From Rhizobium skierniewicense (lineage in GTDB: Bacteria > Pseudomonadota > Alphaproteobacteria > Rhizobiales > Rhizobiaceae): DNA of 45,946 nucleotides. The DNA lies in the NCBI RefSeq assembly GCF_014196515.1, contig NZ_JACIDV010000020.1:1-45946 (forward strand), given 5' to 3'. Below the pieces are notes generated by a model, which did not search any database, was not told the DNA's origin, and was given only the letters and a program-made list of their open reading frames with translations. This document shows positions 7,522 to 16,400 of the stretch, in pieces (within the stretch, counting starts at the first letter, position 1; the number at the start of each line of letters is the position of its first letter). A program made the translations under genes and the position numbers.

Positions 7522-8517
7522 TCAGGTCGGAAGAGGTGCCGGGAAACGCAGGAAGTAGTCGATGTTGTCGGTCGAGACACCGTACTTCGCCTCACCACCC
7601 AGTGCGGCAGGGACAACCTTTTCGAGAACAACACTGCCAAAGTTGCTGCGCTTGCTGCCATCCTCGGACGACATCAAGATCGCAGAACCGCCCAGAGGCT
7701 CGATCCAACGCACTTCGAAGAACTCACCGTCCTTGCGACAATCGAGTGTGATCGGTGAATGTTGCGACAGGTTGCCACCATGGCTGACGGTGTTGACCAC
7801 CAGCTCGTGGAACGCGAGGCCGACATAGAGCGCGCCGTTCGGGTTCAGAAGGAGGTTCTCGCCCACCATCTTGATCAACTGCGGATATTCGGGAAGGTAA
7901 AGGTCAGACTGCTGCTTTAACAAATCAAAGATGTCGGCACCGCGCCAATCGGAATCCGTGATGAGATCCTGCGATTGCGCCAACGCATGCAGACGGCCTC
8001 GAAATTTACGCAGGAAATCGTCTTTTGTGAAACTGAACCGGGCCGTCTGGGCAGACAGGCTCTGGATGATGGCAAGCAGGTTCTTGGAGCGGTGGCTGAC
8101 TTCGCGCAAAAGCGAGCGCAGCAATTGCTCACGCCGGCGTTCGACCGTCATCTCCCTGATCGTCGTCTTCAACACGCGCAGGCCGGACATGTTGACCGTG
8201 GAATAGACGTGGAACTGAAACACCCTGTCTTTGCCGGCGGTGACTTCCAGCATGCCGCGGCTACCAGCAGCAGTCAGGTCCTTCTTCAGCTCCGCCAGGC
8301 GACCGGCAATGTCCTTGCCGAACATGGACAGGTCTGTCGGCGGTTCGGCGGAGCTCGATGGGAAAGCCCAAACATCGGGAAGGTTCGCGATAAAGATATA
8401 CTCCTTATCGCGGTCTTGAAGCATGACCGTTTCATCGGAATCGAGGAGAGCGAGCACGAGTGAATCGTGAAGCTCCCCCTCGTCCCGCTCACCATTATGC
8501 CACGCCAGCCGATGCAA
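7522..8517 (-). CDS. Cytosolic HWE/HisKA_2 histidine kinase, candidate PhyR kinase
   Basis: A 331-residue soluble kinase with no membrane helix. Residues about 25-120 resemble a PAS-type sensor. The phospho-acceptor is His142 in SHRSKNLLAI, and the ATPase N-box is FHELVVNTVSHGG. The gene is encoded directly beside phyR (114 nt apart, same strand) and has its own perfect EcfG-type promoter 62 nt upstream. Family and position make it the best candidate for the kinase that starts the general stress cascade. The start is a TTG at 8517, chosen because AGGAG lies 6 nt upstream and no in-frame ATG is near. What it senses cannot be told. Confidence 0.88.
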   Translation of the reverse strand: MHRLAWHNGERDEGELHDSLVLALLDSDETVMLQDRDKEYIFIANLPDVWAFPSSSAEPPTDLSMFGKDIAGRLAELKKDLTAAGSRGMLEVTAGKDRVFQFHVYSTVNMSGLRVLKTTIREMTVERRREQLLRSLLREVSHRSKNLLAIIQSLSAQTARFSFTKDDFLRKFRGRLHALAQSQDLITDSDWRGADIFDLLKQQSDLYLPEYPQLIKMVGENLLLNPNGALYVGLAFHELVVNTVSHGGNLSQHSPITLDCRKDGEFFEVRWIEPLGGSAILMSSEDGSKRSNFGSVVLEKVVPAALGGEAKYGVSTDNIDYFLRFPAPLPT

Positions 8518-8579
8518 TACGATCTCCTAACGGACAACAGCGATGGTCGTCGCTACGCTCGAAACAACATAACGACGTC

Positions 8580-8604
8580 AACGCCGGACTATAACCCGGG
8601 TTCC
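8580..8604 (-). promoter_or_regulatory. EcfG-type promoter for the cytosolic kinase
   Basis: Read on the minus strand: GGAAC (8604-8600), 16 nt, CGTT (8583-8580), a perfect match. It lies between phyR and the kinase gene, so the kinase can be transcribed apart from phyR. Confidence 0.85.
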
Positions 8605-8631
8605 AAATTATTCGACGGTGAGTTCTATATT

Positions 8632-9426
8632 TCAAGCGGCGACACGGGAGCTTTCATTGAAGAAGAGAGCCTGGCTGATAAGTGCCTTGACCATATCCGG
8701 GTTAAACGGCTTGGTCACCAGAAATGTCGGCTCAGGGCGTTCACCTGTCAACAGGCGCTCGGGGAAGGCGGTGATGAAAATGACCGGCAGAGTTGTCATC
8801 TGCAGAATTTCCTTCATCGCTTCCAGACCGGAACTTCCATCAGCCAGCTGGATATCGGCGAGAATCATCTTTGGCTGGGTGCGGTGGAAGAGTTCGAGCG
8901 CTTCCTTGTGGGTACGCGCAATGCCGGTGACGTTATGGCCCAGATCGGTGACCATCTGCTCGATGTCCATGGCGATCAGAGGTTCGTCTTCGATGATCAT
9001 GATATCGGTTGCGACCTGACGGGCGATTTCGGATGCCGCTTCATCGATCAGCTTTCCAACTTGCGATTCAGGAACGCGCAAAATCTCGGCAACCTCTGCA
9101 ACCGAGAATTCTTCGACCGTCGTCAACAGAAAAGCCTGACGCGGTACTGCGGGGACGGCCGAAAGGTTTGCCGATGCACGCTTTTCCCAACCCGTGAGGT
9201 TTTCGTCGCTTTTGATGTTGAGCGTTACGGAACTAAAGATGGATACAAACAATTGATAAAGCGAAACACGGTCGTTGCTGGTCTGCGGGAAAATGCTGAC
9301 ATCGGCAATCAGGGCTTCGAGGCTGGCGGCGACATAGGCATCGCCAGTGGATTGTGAACCGCATACGGCACGCGCAAACCTGCGGAGATAAGGCAGATGT
9401 GGTGCGATGCGTGTAGAAACTGACAT
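8632..9426 (-). CDS. phyR: General stress response anti-anti-sigma regulator PhyR
   Basis: A 264-residue response regulator. The N-terminal half mimics an ECF sigma factor (regions 2 and 4, about residues 5-125, with a helix-turn-helix-like VAEVAEILRVPESQVGKLI). The C-terminal half is a receiver with acidic pocket IIEDEP, phospho-acceptor Asp191 in ILADIQLADG, and TKPF lysine. When phosphorylated, PhyR binds NepR and releases EcfG. The start at 9426 is preferred over an upstream in-frame codon at 9483, because the EcfG-type promoter at 9476-9500 would lie inside the longer form and AGGGGAG precedes 9426. It is divergent from nepR-ecfG, as in most rhizobia. Confidence 0.96.
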   Translation of the reverse strand: MSVSTRIAPHLPYLRRFARAVCGSQSTGDAYVAASLEALIADVSIFPQTSNDRVSLYQLFVSIFSSVTLNIKSDENLTGWEKRASANLSAVPAVPRQAFLLTTVEEFSVAEVAEILRVPESQVGKLIDEAASEIARQVATDIMIIEDEPLIAMDIEQMVTDLGHNVTGIARTHKEALELFHRTQPKMILADIQLADGSSGLEAMKEILQMTTLPVIFITAFPERLLTGERPEPTFLVTKPFNPDMVKALISQALFFNESSRVAA

Positions 9427-9475
9427 GGAATACTCCCCTGGCTCATGCGGCTTGCACTGCAAACCTAAACGATTA

Positions 9476-9500
9476 AACGCCACACTTCAAAAAAAGTTCC
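9476..9500 (-). promoter_or_regulatory. EcfG-type promoter for phyR
   Basis: Read on the minus strand: GGAAC (9500-9496), 16 nt, CGTT (9479-9476), perfect match, 49 nt before the phyR start. It lies back to back with the nepR promoter, with only 9 nt between the two -35 boxes. Confidence 0.88.
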
Positions 9501-9509
9501 ACCGGATGT

Positions 9510-9534
9510 GGAACTATTTTTTCCTTTGTGCATT
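9510..9534 (+). promoter_or_regulatory. EcfG-type promoter for nepR-ecfG
   Basis: GGAAC (9510-9514), 16 nt, CATT (9531-9534). The -10 box differs from CGTT at one base. It lies 33 nt before the nepR start and implies autoregulation of ecfG, perhaps weaker than at the perfect sites. Confidence 0.75.
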
Positions 9535-9567
9535 GTTAGCTGCGTCACCAAAGGAATACCGGAAATC

Positions 9568-9768
9568 ATGAACATGTTTCAATCGGACCAGGATCCATCT
9601 GACAGAGGAACATCTCCCAATGTTCCCGATTCGGGTCGCGCTGTCATATCCAAGAAATTACGCGAATTGTATGATGCAGTTCAGGATGAGGGCATACCCG
9701 ACAAATTTCTCGACCTCCTTGAAAAGCTTGACGAAGCTGAGAACAACGCAAAAGCTTCGAGGCGCTGA
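9568..9768 (+). CDS. nepR: Anti-sigma factor NepR
   Basis: A 66-residue protein with the conserved NepR core at about residues 26-53 (ISKKLRELYDAVQDEGIPDK, then FLDLLEKLD), which forms the two helices that wrap EcfG or PhyR. The ATG at 9568 is chosen because an in-frame codon at 9508 would start upstream of the promoter at 9510-9534. The ATG at 9574 is an alternative. Its stop codon overlaps the ecfG start (TGATG), which implies translational coupling and a fixed ratio of anti-sigma to sigma factor. Confidence 0.93.
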   Translation: MNMFQSDQDPSDRGTSPNVPDSGRAVISKKLRELYDAVQDEGIPDKFLDLLEKLDEAENNAKASRR

Positions 9769-10334
9769 TGGTCACGGAAACGAGTCAGAACGAACACAAT
9801 TTCAAACGCGAAATGTTGGCAGCCCTGCCAAATCTTCGCGCGTTTGCCATCTCTCTTATCAGATCCCGTGATCGCGCCGACGACCTCGTGCAGGACACGA
9901 TCATGAAAGCGTGGGCCAAACAGGAAAGTTATCAACCCGGCACCAACATGCGTGCTTGGCTCGTGACCATCCTGCGCAATGAATTCTACAGTCAGATCAG
10001 AAAATCCGGCCGCGAAGTTCAGGACACGGACGGCGTTTACACATCGCGCCTTTCCGTTCCGCCTGAACAGCATGGTTCAGTCGATTTGCAGGATTTCAAA
10101 ACTGCCCTTGCAAAGCTGCCCGAAGACCAACGCGAAGCGATCCTTCTGATTGGCGCGTCGGGCTTCGCCTACGAGGAAGCAGCCGAGATTTGCGGTTGCC
10201 CCGTCGGCACCATCAAGAGCCGCGTCAGCCGTGCACGTCTTCGTCTCCAGGAGCTTCTCGGCATTCAGGACGAGAACGAGTTCGGTCCCGATGCGCAGGT
10301 AGCGGCCGTCACCTCTGTGGCTGCCATTCGCTAA
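9768..10334 (+). CDS. ecfG: General stress ECF sigma factor EcfG
   Basis: A 188-residue ECF sigma factor (the group paired with NepR; also called RpoE2 or SigT). Region 2 includes DLVQDTIMKAWAKQ and MRAWLVTILRNEFYS. Region 4 includes LPEDQREAILLIGASGFAYE and the helix-turn-helix EAAEICGCPVGTIKSRVSRA. It directs RNA polymerase to GGAAC/CGTT promoters, of which this window holds several. It is co-transcribed with and translationally coupled to nepR and closed by a terminator shared with putR. Confidence 0.95.
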   Translation: MVTETSQNEHNFKREMLAALPNLRAFAISLIRSRDRADDLVQDTIMKAWAKQESYQPGTNMRAWLVTILRNEFYSQIRKSGREVQDTDGVYTSRLSVPPEQHGSVDLQDFKTALAKLPEDQREAILLIGASGFAYEEAAEICGCPVGTIKSRVSRARLRLQELLGIQDENEFGPDAQVAAVTSVAAIR

Positions 10335-10353
10335 AGTGGAAAACCCACAATAA

Positions 10354-10381
10354 GGGCGCGGCTGAACAGTCGCGTCCTTTT
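10354..10381. terminator. Terminator between converging ecfG and putR
   Basis: GGGCGCG and CGCGTCC (7 bp, one G-U pair) enclose a 10-nt loop, followed by TTTTAT on the plus strand. The stop codon of putR lies within the T-run, so the two genes are packed end to end. Confidence 0.8.
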
Positions 10382-10850
10382 ATATTCCAACATCTTTGAC
10401 TGACTGCATGACCACGAATGTCGATGTGTTGGCAACGCACGGCAGGCTGGAAATTTTTTCGCCCAGAACCTGTCTGTATTTGCGGATGTTGGTGGTGCGC
10501 ACCTTCAAGAGGTAATCGAAGGCACCGGCGATCATATGGCACTCCTCCACCTCCTTGATCTTACGGACGGCCGTGTTGAAGTCCTCCAAAGCCTTTTCCC
10601 GTGTATCCGAGAGCTTGACTTCGGTGAACGCGATATGCTCGAGCCCCAACTTGGCCGGATTGAGCATGGCGCGAAAGCCAAGAATGTAACCTTCATCCAC
10701 CAAACGTTTCAGCCGTGTCTGGCACGGGGTCTTCGAAAGACCGACCTGTTTGGACAATTGAAGAATGGACATGCGCCCATCGTCGCTCATAGCCTCCAGA
10801 ATTTTCAGGTCAAAGTGATCGAGATTGCCTGCTTCTACATGCTTTATCAT
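10380..10850 (-). CDS. putR: Lrp/AsnC-family proline regulator PutR
   Basis: A 156-residue Lrp-type regulator. The N-terminal helix-turn-helix spans about residues 12-60 (LQLSKQVGLSKTPCQTRLKR), followed by the RAM ligand-binding domain (from about 75, with EECHMIAGAFDYLLKV). It is divergent from putA with a 154-nt AT-rich gap that probably holds its binding sites. In Agrobacterium, PutR of this type activates putA when proline is present. The identification rests on this arrangement and on family membership. Confidence 0.9.
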   Translation of the reverse strand: MIKHVEAGNLDHFDLKILEAMSDDGRMSILQLSKQVGLSKTPCQTRLKRLVDEGYILGFRAMLNPAKLGLEHIAFTEVKLSDTREKALEDFNTAVRKIKEVEECHMIAGAFDYLLKVRTTNIRKYRQVLGEKISSLPCVANTSTFVVMQSVKDVGI

Positions 10851-11004
10851 CCATATGTTCTTTCAGATCGACAATTATAAGTCTATTTAACCTGATATAC
10901 CGCTAAAATAAGACCATAGCAATTTCAGCAGTAATGATATTCTGACGGCGAAAAAACGGCGCCGAGATCGAGAGCGCACGTGACCGATATCAGGGACCGG
11001 ACCG

Positions 11005-14000
11005 ATGGCCGAAAATCTAGCTGGACTTGCGACCACAAACACCGACGAAGCAGGCGATGTTTTCGCCCGGTTCGCGCCACCGCTGCGACCGCAGAGCGCA
11101 TTGCGCAAGGCCATTACGTCAGCCTATCGCCGCGCGGAGCCGGACTGTGTTGCCCCCCTCATCGAAGCAGCAACCGTTTCGCCTGAGCAGGCTGAAACCA
11201 TCCGCGCCACAGCCCGCAAGCTGGTCCAGGCTTTGCGATCCAAGGCGAAAGGTACCGGTGTCGAAGGTCTGGTGCAGGAATATTCGCTGTCTAGCCAGGA
11301 GGGTGTGGCGCTGATGTGCCTTGCCGAGGCGCTGCTGCGTATTCCCGATTCAGCCACCCGCGACGCGTTGATCCGCGACAAGATCGCCACTGGCGATTGG
11401 CGATCGCATCTGGGTGGTGGTCGTTCCCTGTTCGTCAATGCCGCCACCTGGGGGCTGGTGATCACGGGCAAGCTGACATCCACCGTCAACGACAAGAGCC
11501 TGTCGACAGCCCTGACAAAGCTCATTTCCCGTGCCGGAGAGCCGGTCATTCGTCGTGGTGTGGATATGGCCATGCGGATGATGGGCGAACAATTCGTGAC
11601 GGGCCAGAACATCGCCGAAGCCATCAACCGTTCCAAACCGCTGGAGGCCAAAGGGTTTCAATATTCCTACGACATGCTGGGCGAAGCCGCGACCACAGCC
11701 AAGGACGCGGAACGCTACTATCGAGATTACGAACAGGCGATCCATGCCATCGGCAAAGCCTCCGCCGGGCGCGGCGTCTATGGCGGGCCCGGCATTTCCA
11801 TCAAGCTGTCTGCCCTCCACCCGCGTTACGTTCGCCCACAGGCACAGCGCGTAACGGATGAACTTTTGCCGCGTGTGAAATCCCTGATGCTGCTGGCAAA
11901 GCGCTACGACATCGGCCTCAATATCGATGCGGAGGAAGCCGACCGGCTGGAGCTATCGCTCGACCTTCTGGAAAGCATTGCGCTGGATCCAGAACTCGGC
12001 AACTGGCAAGGCCTCGGCTTCGTCGTGCAGGCCTATAGCCGCCGTTGCCCCTTCGTGCTGGACTACATCATCGACCTTGCCCGCAGATCGGACCGCCGCA
12101 TCATGGTGCGCCTGGTCAAGGGTGCTTATTGGGACGCGGAAATCAAGCGGGCGCAACTGGATGGTCTCGAAGACTTCCCCGTCTTCACCCGCAAGGTCCA
12201 CACGGACGTGTCCTACATCGCCTGCGCGCGCAAGCTGCTGGCGGCGCGCGACGTGATCTTCCCGCAATTTGCGACCCACAATGCGCAGTCGATGGCGACC
12301 ATCTACCACCTTGCTGGACCGGATTTCAAAATCGGCGATTATGAATTCCAATGCCTGCATGGCATGGGCGAGCCGCTCTACAATGAGGTCGTCGGAAAAC
12401 ACAATCTCGATCGCCCCTGCCGCTTTTATGCGCCGGTCGGAACACACGAAACGCTGCTCGCCTATCTGGTGCGTCGCCTTCTGGAAAACGGCGCCAACTC
12501 CTCGTTCGTCAACCGCATCGCCGATCCGAATGTCCCCGTCGATCTGCTGCTGGAAGACCCGGTAGCCGTGGTCGAAGCCATGCCAGCACCCGGTGCGCAG
12601 CACGACAAGATTTCCAGGCCTGCCGATCTCTATGGCGCGCGCGCCAACTCTTCGGGGCTGGATCTCGCCAACGAAGACACCCTCGCCTCACTCTCTCAAG
12701 CACTGTCGGCCAGCGTTGAACATCAATGGAGCGCGGCTTGGCAACATGCCACGGGTCCTGCTCGACCTGTTCTCAACCCCGGTGATCGGAATGACGTCGT
12801 CGGCTTTGTGACGGAGCCGACCGAAGAGGATGTTACCAAGGCGCTTGAGACAGCCGCCGCATCCACATGGTCACAAACCGGTGTTGAAGATCGTGCCGCA
12901 TGCCTCGAAAAAGCGGCCGACCTGATGCAGGCGAGATTGCCGACACTGCTCGGTCTCATCATGCGCGAAGCTGGAAAGTCGGCGCCCAATGCCATCGCCG
13001 AAGTGCGTGAGGCTATCGACTTCCTGCGCTATTACGCAGCAGAGGCTCGCAACACATTTGGCGTGCAGCGACAGGCGCTTGGACCCGTCGTCTGCATCAG
13101 CCCGTGGAATTTCCCGCTGGCGATCTTCATCGGTCAGGTCGCGGCAGCGCTGGTGGCTGGCAATCCGGTTCTGGCAAAGCCCGCGGAAGAAACGCCGCTG
13201 ATTGCCGCAGAAGGCATTCGCCTGCTGCATGAGGCCGGCATTCCTGCAGATGCCGTGCAGCTTCTGCCGGGCGATGGCAAAACCGGTGCGCAGCTGGTCG
13301 GCGCCACACAGACCGCAGGCGTGATGTTCACCGGTTCCACGGACGTTGCACGTCTCATTCAGAAACAACTTGCCGAACGCGTATCAAACGACGGTCAGCC
13401 CATTCCGCTGATTGCCGAAACCGGCGGCCAGAACGCCATGATCGTCGATTCCTCGGCTCTGGCCGAACAGGTGGTGGCCGATGTTATCGCCTCGGCGTTT
13501 GACAGTGCGGGTCAGCGTTGCTCGGCGCTACGGGTTCTGTGCCTTCAGGACGATATCGCCGAGCGGACATTGACGATGCTCAAGGGCGCTTTGCATGAGT
13601 TGCGCATCGGCAGGACAGACCAGCTGTCGGTCGATGTCGGCCCGGTCATCACGCTGGAAGCCAAGGACAATATCGAAAAACACATCGAATCCATGCGTAG
13701 CCTTGGCAACCGCATCGAGCAGATTGCCCTTGCCGGAGAGACGGACAAAGGCACCTTCGTGCCGCCAACCATCATCGAGCTGACGTCGCTGTCCGATCTC
13801 AAGCACGAAGTGTTCGGCCCGGTGCTGCATGTCATCCGCTTCAAGCGCGAAAAACTCGACCGCTTGATCGATGACATCAACGCCACGGGGTACGGCCTGA
13901 CATTCGGCCTGCATACCCGCCTCGATACGACGATCGCGCATGTCCTGTCACGCATCAAAGCGGGCAATCTCTACGTCAACCGCAACATCATCGGCGCGGT

Positions 14001-14688
14001 CGTCGGTGTTCAGCCCTTCGGTGGACGCGGCCTTTCCGGCACCGGCCCGAAGGCAGGCGGCCCACTTTACCTGGGACGTCTGACGCGATCAGCCCCTCAT
14101 GTCGCGCGCAACGGTCAGCAGAACGACACGTCCGTGACCGATCTGGCAAACTGGCTGGATACAAAAGGCAACCCAGTTGCGGCGGAAACCGCGCGCCTCT
14201 CCGCCAAGCTCTCCGGCCTCGGTTTCGAGACGGAACTCGCAGGCCCGGTGGGTGAGCGCAATCTGTATGCCCTGCATCCGCGTGGCCACGTTCTTCTGGC
14301 TCCACTGACGGCGCAGGGATTGTTTCGACAGCTGGCGGCAGCGCTTGCAACCGGCAATACGGTCGCAATCGACAAGCAAGCCGGTCTGGAGACGGAACTG
14401 ACAGGCCTGCCATCGAGCGTCGCCGCGCGCATCACCTGGTCGGATGATTGGACCAAAACCGGACCCTATGCCGGCGTGCTGGTGGAAGGTGATGCTGACA
14501 GGGTGCAGCAGGCCAATGCGCACATTGCGGAACTGCCCGGCCCGCTCCTTCTGGTTCAGGCGGCAGTGACGGCAGCTTTGCAGGGCACCGAACAGCCATA
14601 TAATCTCGATTGGCTGCTGGAAGAGGTATCCGTCAGCGTCAACACGACAGCGGCGGGTGGAAATGCCAGCCTGATGTCGATTGGTTGA
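11005..14688 (+). CDS. putA: Bifunctional proline dehydrogenase / glutamate-semialdehyde dehydrogenase
   Basis: A 1227-residue enzyme that oxidises proline to glutamate in two steps, passing electrons to the quinone pool (FAD) and NAD. The proline dehydrogenase domain (about 190-510) shows MVRLVKGAYWDAEIKRAQ near 367, FATHNAQ near 422 and the C-terminal LLENGANSSFVNRI. The aldehyde dehydrogenase domain (about 590-1040) has the NAD-site segment SPWNFPLAIF, Glu805 in AETGGQNA and catalytic Cys839 in GQRCSALR. About 190 further residues form a C-terminal ALDH-like domain typical of long PutAs. The N-terminus has no ribbon-helix-helix DNA-binding domain, which fits control by the separate PutR. 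It is probably peripheral on the inner membrane face. Confidence 0.96.
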   Translation: MAENLAGLATTNTDEAGDVFARFAPPLRPQSALRKAITSAYRRAEPDCVAPLIEAATVSPEQAETIRATARKLVQALRSKAKGTGVEGLVQEYSLSSQEGVALMCLAEALLRIPDSATRDALIRDKIATGDWRSHLGGGRSLFVNAATWGLVITGKLTSTVNDKSLSTALTKLISRAGEPVIRRGVDMAMRMMGEQFVTGQNIAEAINRSKPLEAKGFQYSYDMLGEAATTAKDAERYYRDYEQAIHAIGKASAGRGVYGGPGISIKLSALHPRYVRPQAQRVTDELLPRVKSLMLLAKRYDIGLNIDAEEADRLELSLDLLESIALDPELGNWQGLGFVVQAYSRRCPFVLDYIIDLARRSDRRIMVRLVKGAYWDAEIKRAQLDGLEDFPVFTRKVHTDVSYIACARKLLAARDVIFPQFATHNAQSMATIYHLAGPDFKIGDYEFQCLHGMGEPLYNEVVGKHNLDRPCRFYAPVGTHETLLAYLVRRLLENGANSSFVNRIADPNVPVDLLLEDPVAVVEAMPAPGAQHDKISRPADLYGARANSSGLDLANEDTLASLSQALSASVEHQWSAAWQHATGPARPVLNPGDRNDVVGFVTEPTEEDVTKALETAAASTWSQTGVEDRAACLEKAADLMQARLPTLLGLIMREAGKSAPNAIAEVREAIDFLRYYAAEARNTFGVQRQALGPVVCISPWNFPLAIFIGQVAAALVAGNPVLAKPAEETPLIAAEGIRLLHEAGIPADAVQLLPGDGKTGAQLVGATQTAGVMFTGSTDVARLIQKQLAERVSNDGQPIPLIAETGGQNAMIVDSSALAEQVVADVIASAFDSAGQRCSALRVLCLQDDIAERTLTMLKGALHELRIGRTDQLSVDVGPVITLEAKDNIEKHIESMRSLGNRIEQIALAGETDKGTFVPPTIIELTSLSDLKHEVFGPVLHVIRFKREKLDRLIDDINATGYGLTFGLHTRLDTTIAHVLSRIKAGNLYVNRNIIGAVVGVQPFGGRGLSGTGPKAGGPLYLGRLTRSAPHVARNGQQNDTSVTDLANWLDTKGNPVAAETARLSAKLSGLGFETELAGPVGERNLYALHPRGHVLLAPLTAQGLFRQLAAALATGNTVAIDKQAGLETELTGLPSSVAARITWSDDWTKTGPYAGVLVEGDADRVQQANAHIAELPGPLLLVQAAVTAALQGTEQPYNLDWLLEEVSVSVNTTAAGGNASLMSIG

Positions 14689-14693
14689 ACCGG

Positions 14694-14727
14694 ATCGGCT
14701 GGCGGGAAATCTCGCCAGCCGATTTTT
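14694..14727 (+). terminator. Intrinsic terminator after putA
   Basis: ATCGGCTGGCG and CGCCAGCCGAT form an 11-bp stem with an 8-nt loop, followed by TTTTT, 5 nt after the putA stop. The converging aldehyde dehydrogenase gene ends at 14731. Confidence 0.92.
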
Positions 14728-14730
14728 CCG

Positions 14731-16266
14731 TTATTCGATGTCGAAGGTCACGCCCTGAGCAAGCGGCAGCGCCTTGGAATAGTTCACCGTGTTGGTGGCC
14801 CGGCGCATATAGGCCTTCCAGGCATCGGAGCCGGATTCGCGACCGCCGCCGGTCTCCTTTTCGCCACCGAAGGCTCCGCCAATTTCCGCGCCCGATGTGC
14901 CGATGTTGACATTGGCAATGCCGCAATCGGAACCGTCAGCCGCCATGAAGCGCTCGGCCTCCTGAAGATCACGCGTGAAGATGGACGAGGAAAGGCCAGC
15001 GGCAACGGCATTGTGGTCACTGACGGCCTGATCAAAATCGCTGTATTTCATCACATAGAGAATCGGCGCGAAGGTTTCTTCCAGAACAGGACCAACCTGC
15101 TTGGGCATCTCGACCAGGGCAGGCTTGACGTAATAGGCCGTCTCCTTGCCAGCGTCAGCCACCCGTTCGCCGCCAGTGATGACACCACCATGTGCCTTGG
15201 CGTCTTCCAGTGCCCTCTGCATGCCATCGAAAGCAGCCTTGTCGACCAGCGGGCCGACGAGTGCGGAGGTTTCCAGCGGGTTACCGACGGACACGGACGC
15301 ATAGGCCTTCTTCAGACGCGGAACCAGCTGGTCGTAAACGCTGTCGTGTACGAAAAGACGACGAAGCGTGGTGCAGCGCTGACCGGCCGTGCCCATGGCA
15401 CCGAAGGCGATGGCGCGCAACGCCATGTCGAGATCGGCAGAGGGACAGACGATACCGGCATTGTTACCACCAAGCTCCAGAATGGCGCGGGCAAAACGCT
15501 TGGCCAGACGCGGGGCCACATCGCGGCCCATACGGGTGGAGCCGGTGGCCGAAACAAGCGGCACTTTCGGGTGATCGACCAGCGCTTCGCCAACGGTGCG
15601 GTCACCGATGATGAGCTGGCTGAGACCTTCAGGCGCATCTGCGAAGCGGGCAGCGGCGCGCTCGAAAATACCCTGCACGGCAAGGGCGGTCAGCGGCGTC
15701 TTTTCAGAAGGCTTCCAGACCACGGAATTGCCGCAGACGATGGCGAGTGCTGCATTCCATGCCCAGACGGCGACGGGGAAGTTGAAGGCGGAGATGACAC
15801 CAATAACGCCAAGGGGATGCCAGGTTTCCATCATGCGGTGGCCGGGGCGTTCCGTTGCGATCGTCAGGCCATAGAGCTGGCGGGACAAGCCGACCGCGAA
15901 ATCGCAGATATCGATCATTTCCTGCACTTCGCCCAGTCCCTCGGAAGGTATCTTGCCAGCCTCGAGCGAGACCAGACGACCGAGGTCATCCTTGGCGGCA
16001 CGCAGTTCTTCACCCAGCAAACGCACCAGTTCGCCGCGCTTGGGCGCTGGCACCAGACGCCATGTCTTGAAAGCGGCATCCGCCTTTTCGATAATGACAG
16101 CCACATCGCCTGCCGATACCGTCTTCAGCCGGGCAATCTCTTCGCCGCTGACGGGGCTGAAGGAGGCCATGTCACCGCCCTGATAAAGCTTAGGAGAAAC
16201 GCCCATCTTGGCCAGAAGCGCTGCGGCTTCCTTGACGACATCGACCTTGGCTGCTGATTGGCTCAT
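14731..16266 (-). CDS. ALDH7-family aldehyde dehydrogenase (piperideine-6-carboxylate/aminoadipate semialdehyde dehydrogenase-like)
   Basis: A 511-residue NAD-dependent aldehyde dehydrogenase. Catalytic Glu264 lies in ELGGNNA and catalytic Cys298 in GTAGQRCTTLRR. This pair of motifs, with SAFNFPVAVWAWN for the cofactor site, marks the antiquitin (ALDH7) group. Bacterial members oxidise L-piperideine-6-carboxylate (aminoadipate semialdehyde) in lysine breakdown (AmaB/Pcd), and related ones act on betaine aldehyde. The start at 16266 has AAGGAG 8 nt upstream; an in-frame codon at 16353 lacks this support. A LysR gene is divergent, 134 nt away. The substrate is inferred from the family only. Confidence 0.9.
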   Translation of the reverse strand: MSQSAAKVDVVKEAAALLAKMGVSPKLYQGGDMASFSPVSGEEIARLKTVSAGDVAVIIEKADAAFKTWRLVPAPKRGELVRLLGEELRAAKDDLGRLVSLEAGKIPSEGLGEVQEMIDICDFAVGLSRQLYGLTIATERPGHRMMETWHPLGVIGVISAFNFPVAVWAWNAALAIVCGNSVVWKPSEKTPLTALAVQGIFERAAARFADAPEGLSQLIIGDRTVGEALVDHPKVPLVSATGSTRMGRDVAPRLAKRFARAILELGGNNAGIVCPSADLDMALRAIAFGAMGTAGQRCTTLRRLFVHDSVYDQLVPRLKKAYASVSVGNPLETSALVGPLVDKAAFDGMQRALEDAKAHGGVITGGERVADAGKETAYYVKPALVEMPKQVGPVLEETFAPILYVMKYSDFDQAVSDHNAVAAGLSSSIFTRDLQEAERFMAADGSDCGIANVNIGTSGAEIGGAFGGEKETGGGRESGSDAWKAYMRRATNTVNYSKALPLAQGVTFDIE

Positions 16267-16400
16267 TATGATGGCTCCTTGGTTTCTGAACGCTGGATAT
16301 TGACGCGAGACAATACCCGTTTCATTCTCTTTCCTGATCATATACGGGTTCAAGTGCCGTTTTCAAATGAGGAAACCGGTTCGGTTGATGCGAGACAGGA

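Noticed and set aside
15013..16257. 414-codon open frame on the plus strand
   Set aside because: It is antisense to the ALDH7 gene, whose catalytic residues are intact. The translation is rich in Arg, His and Gly and has no domain pattern.
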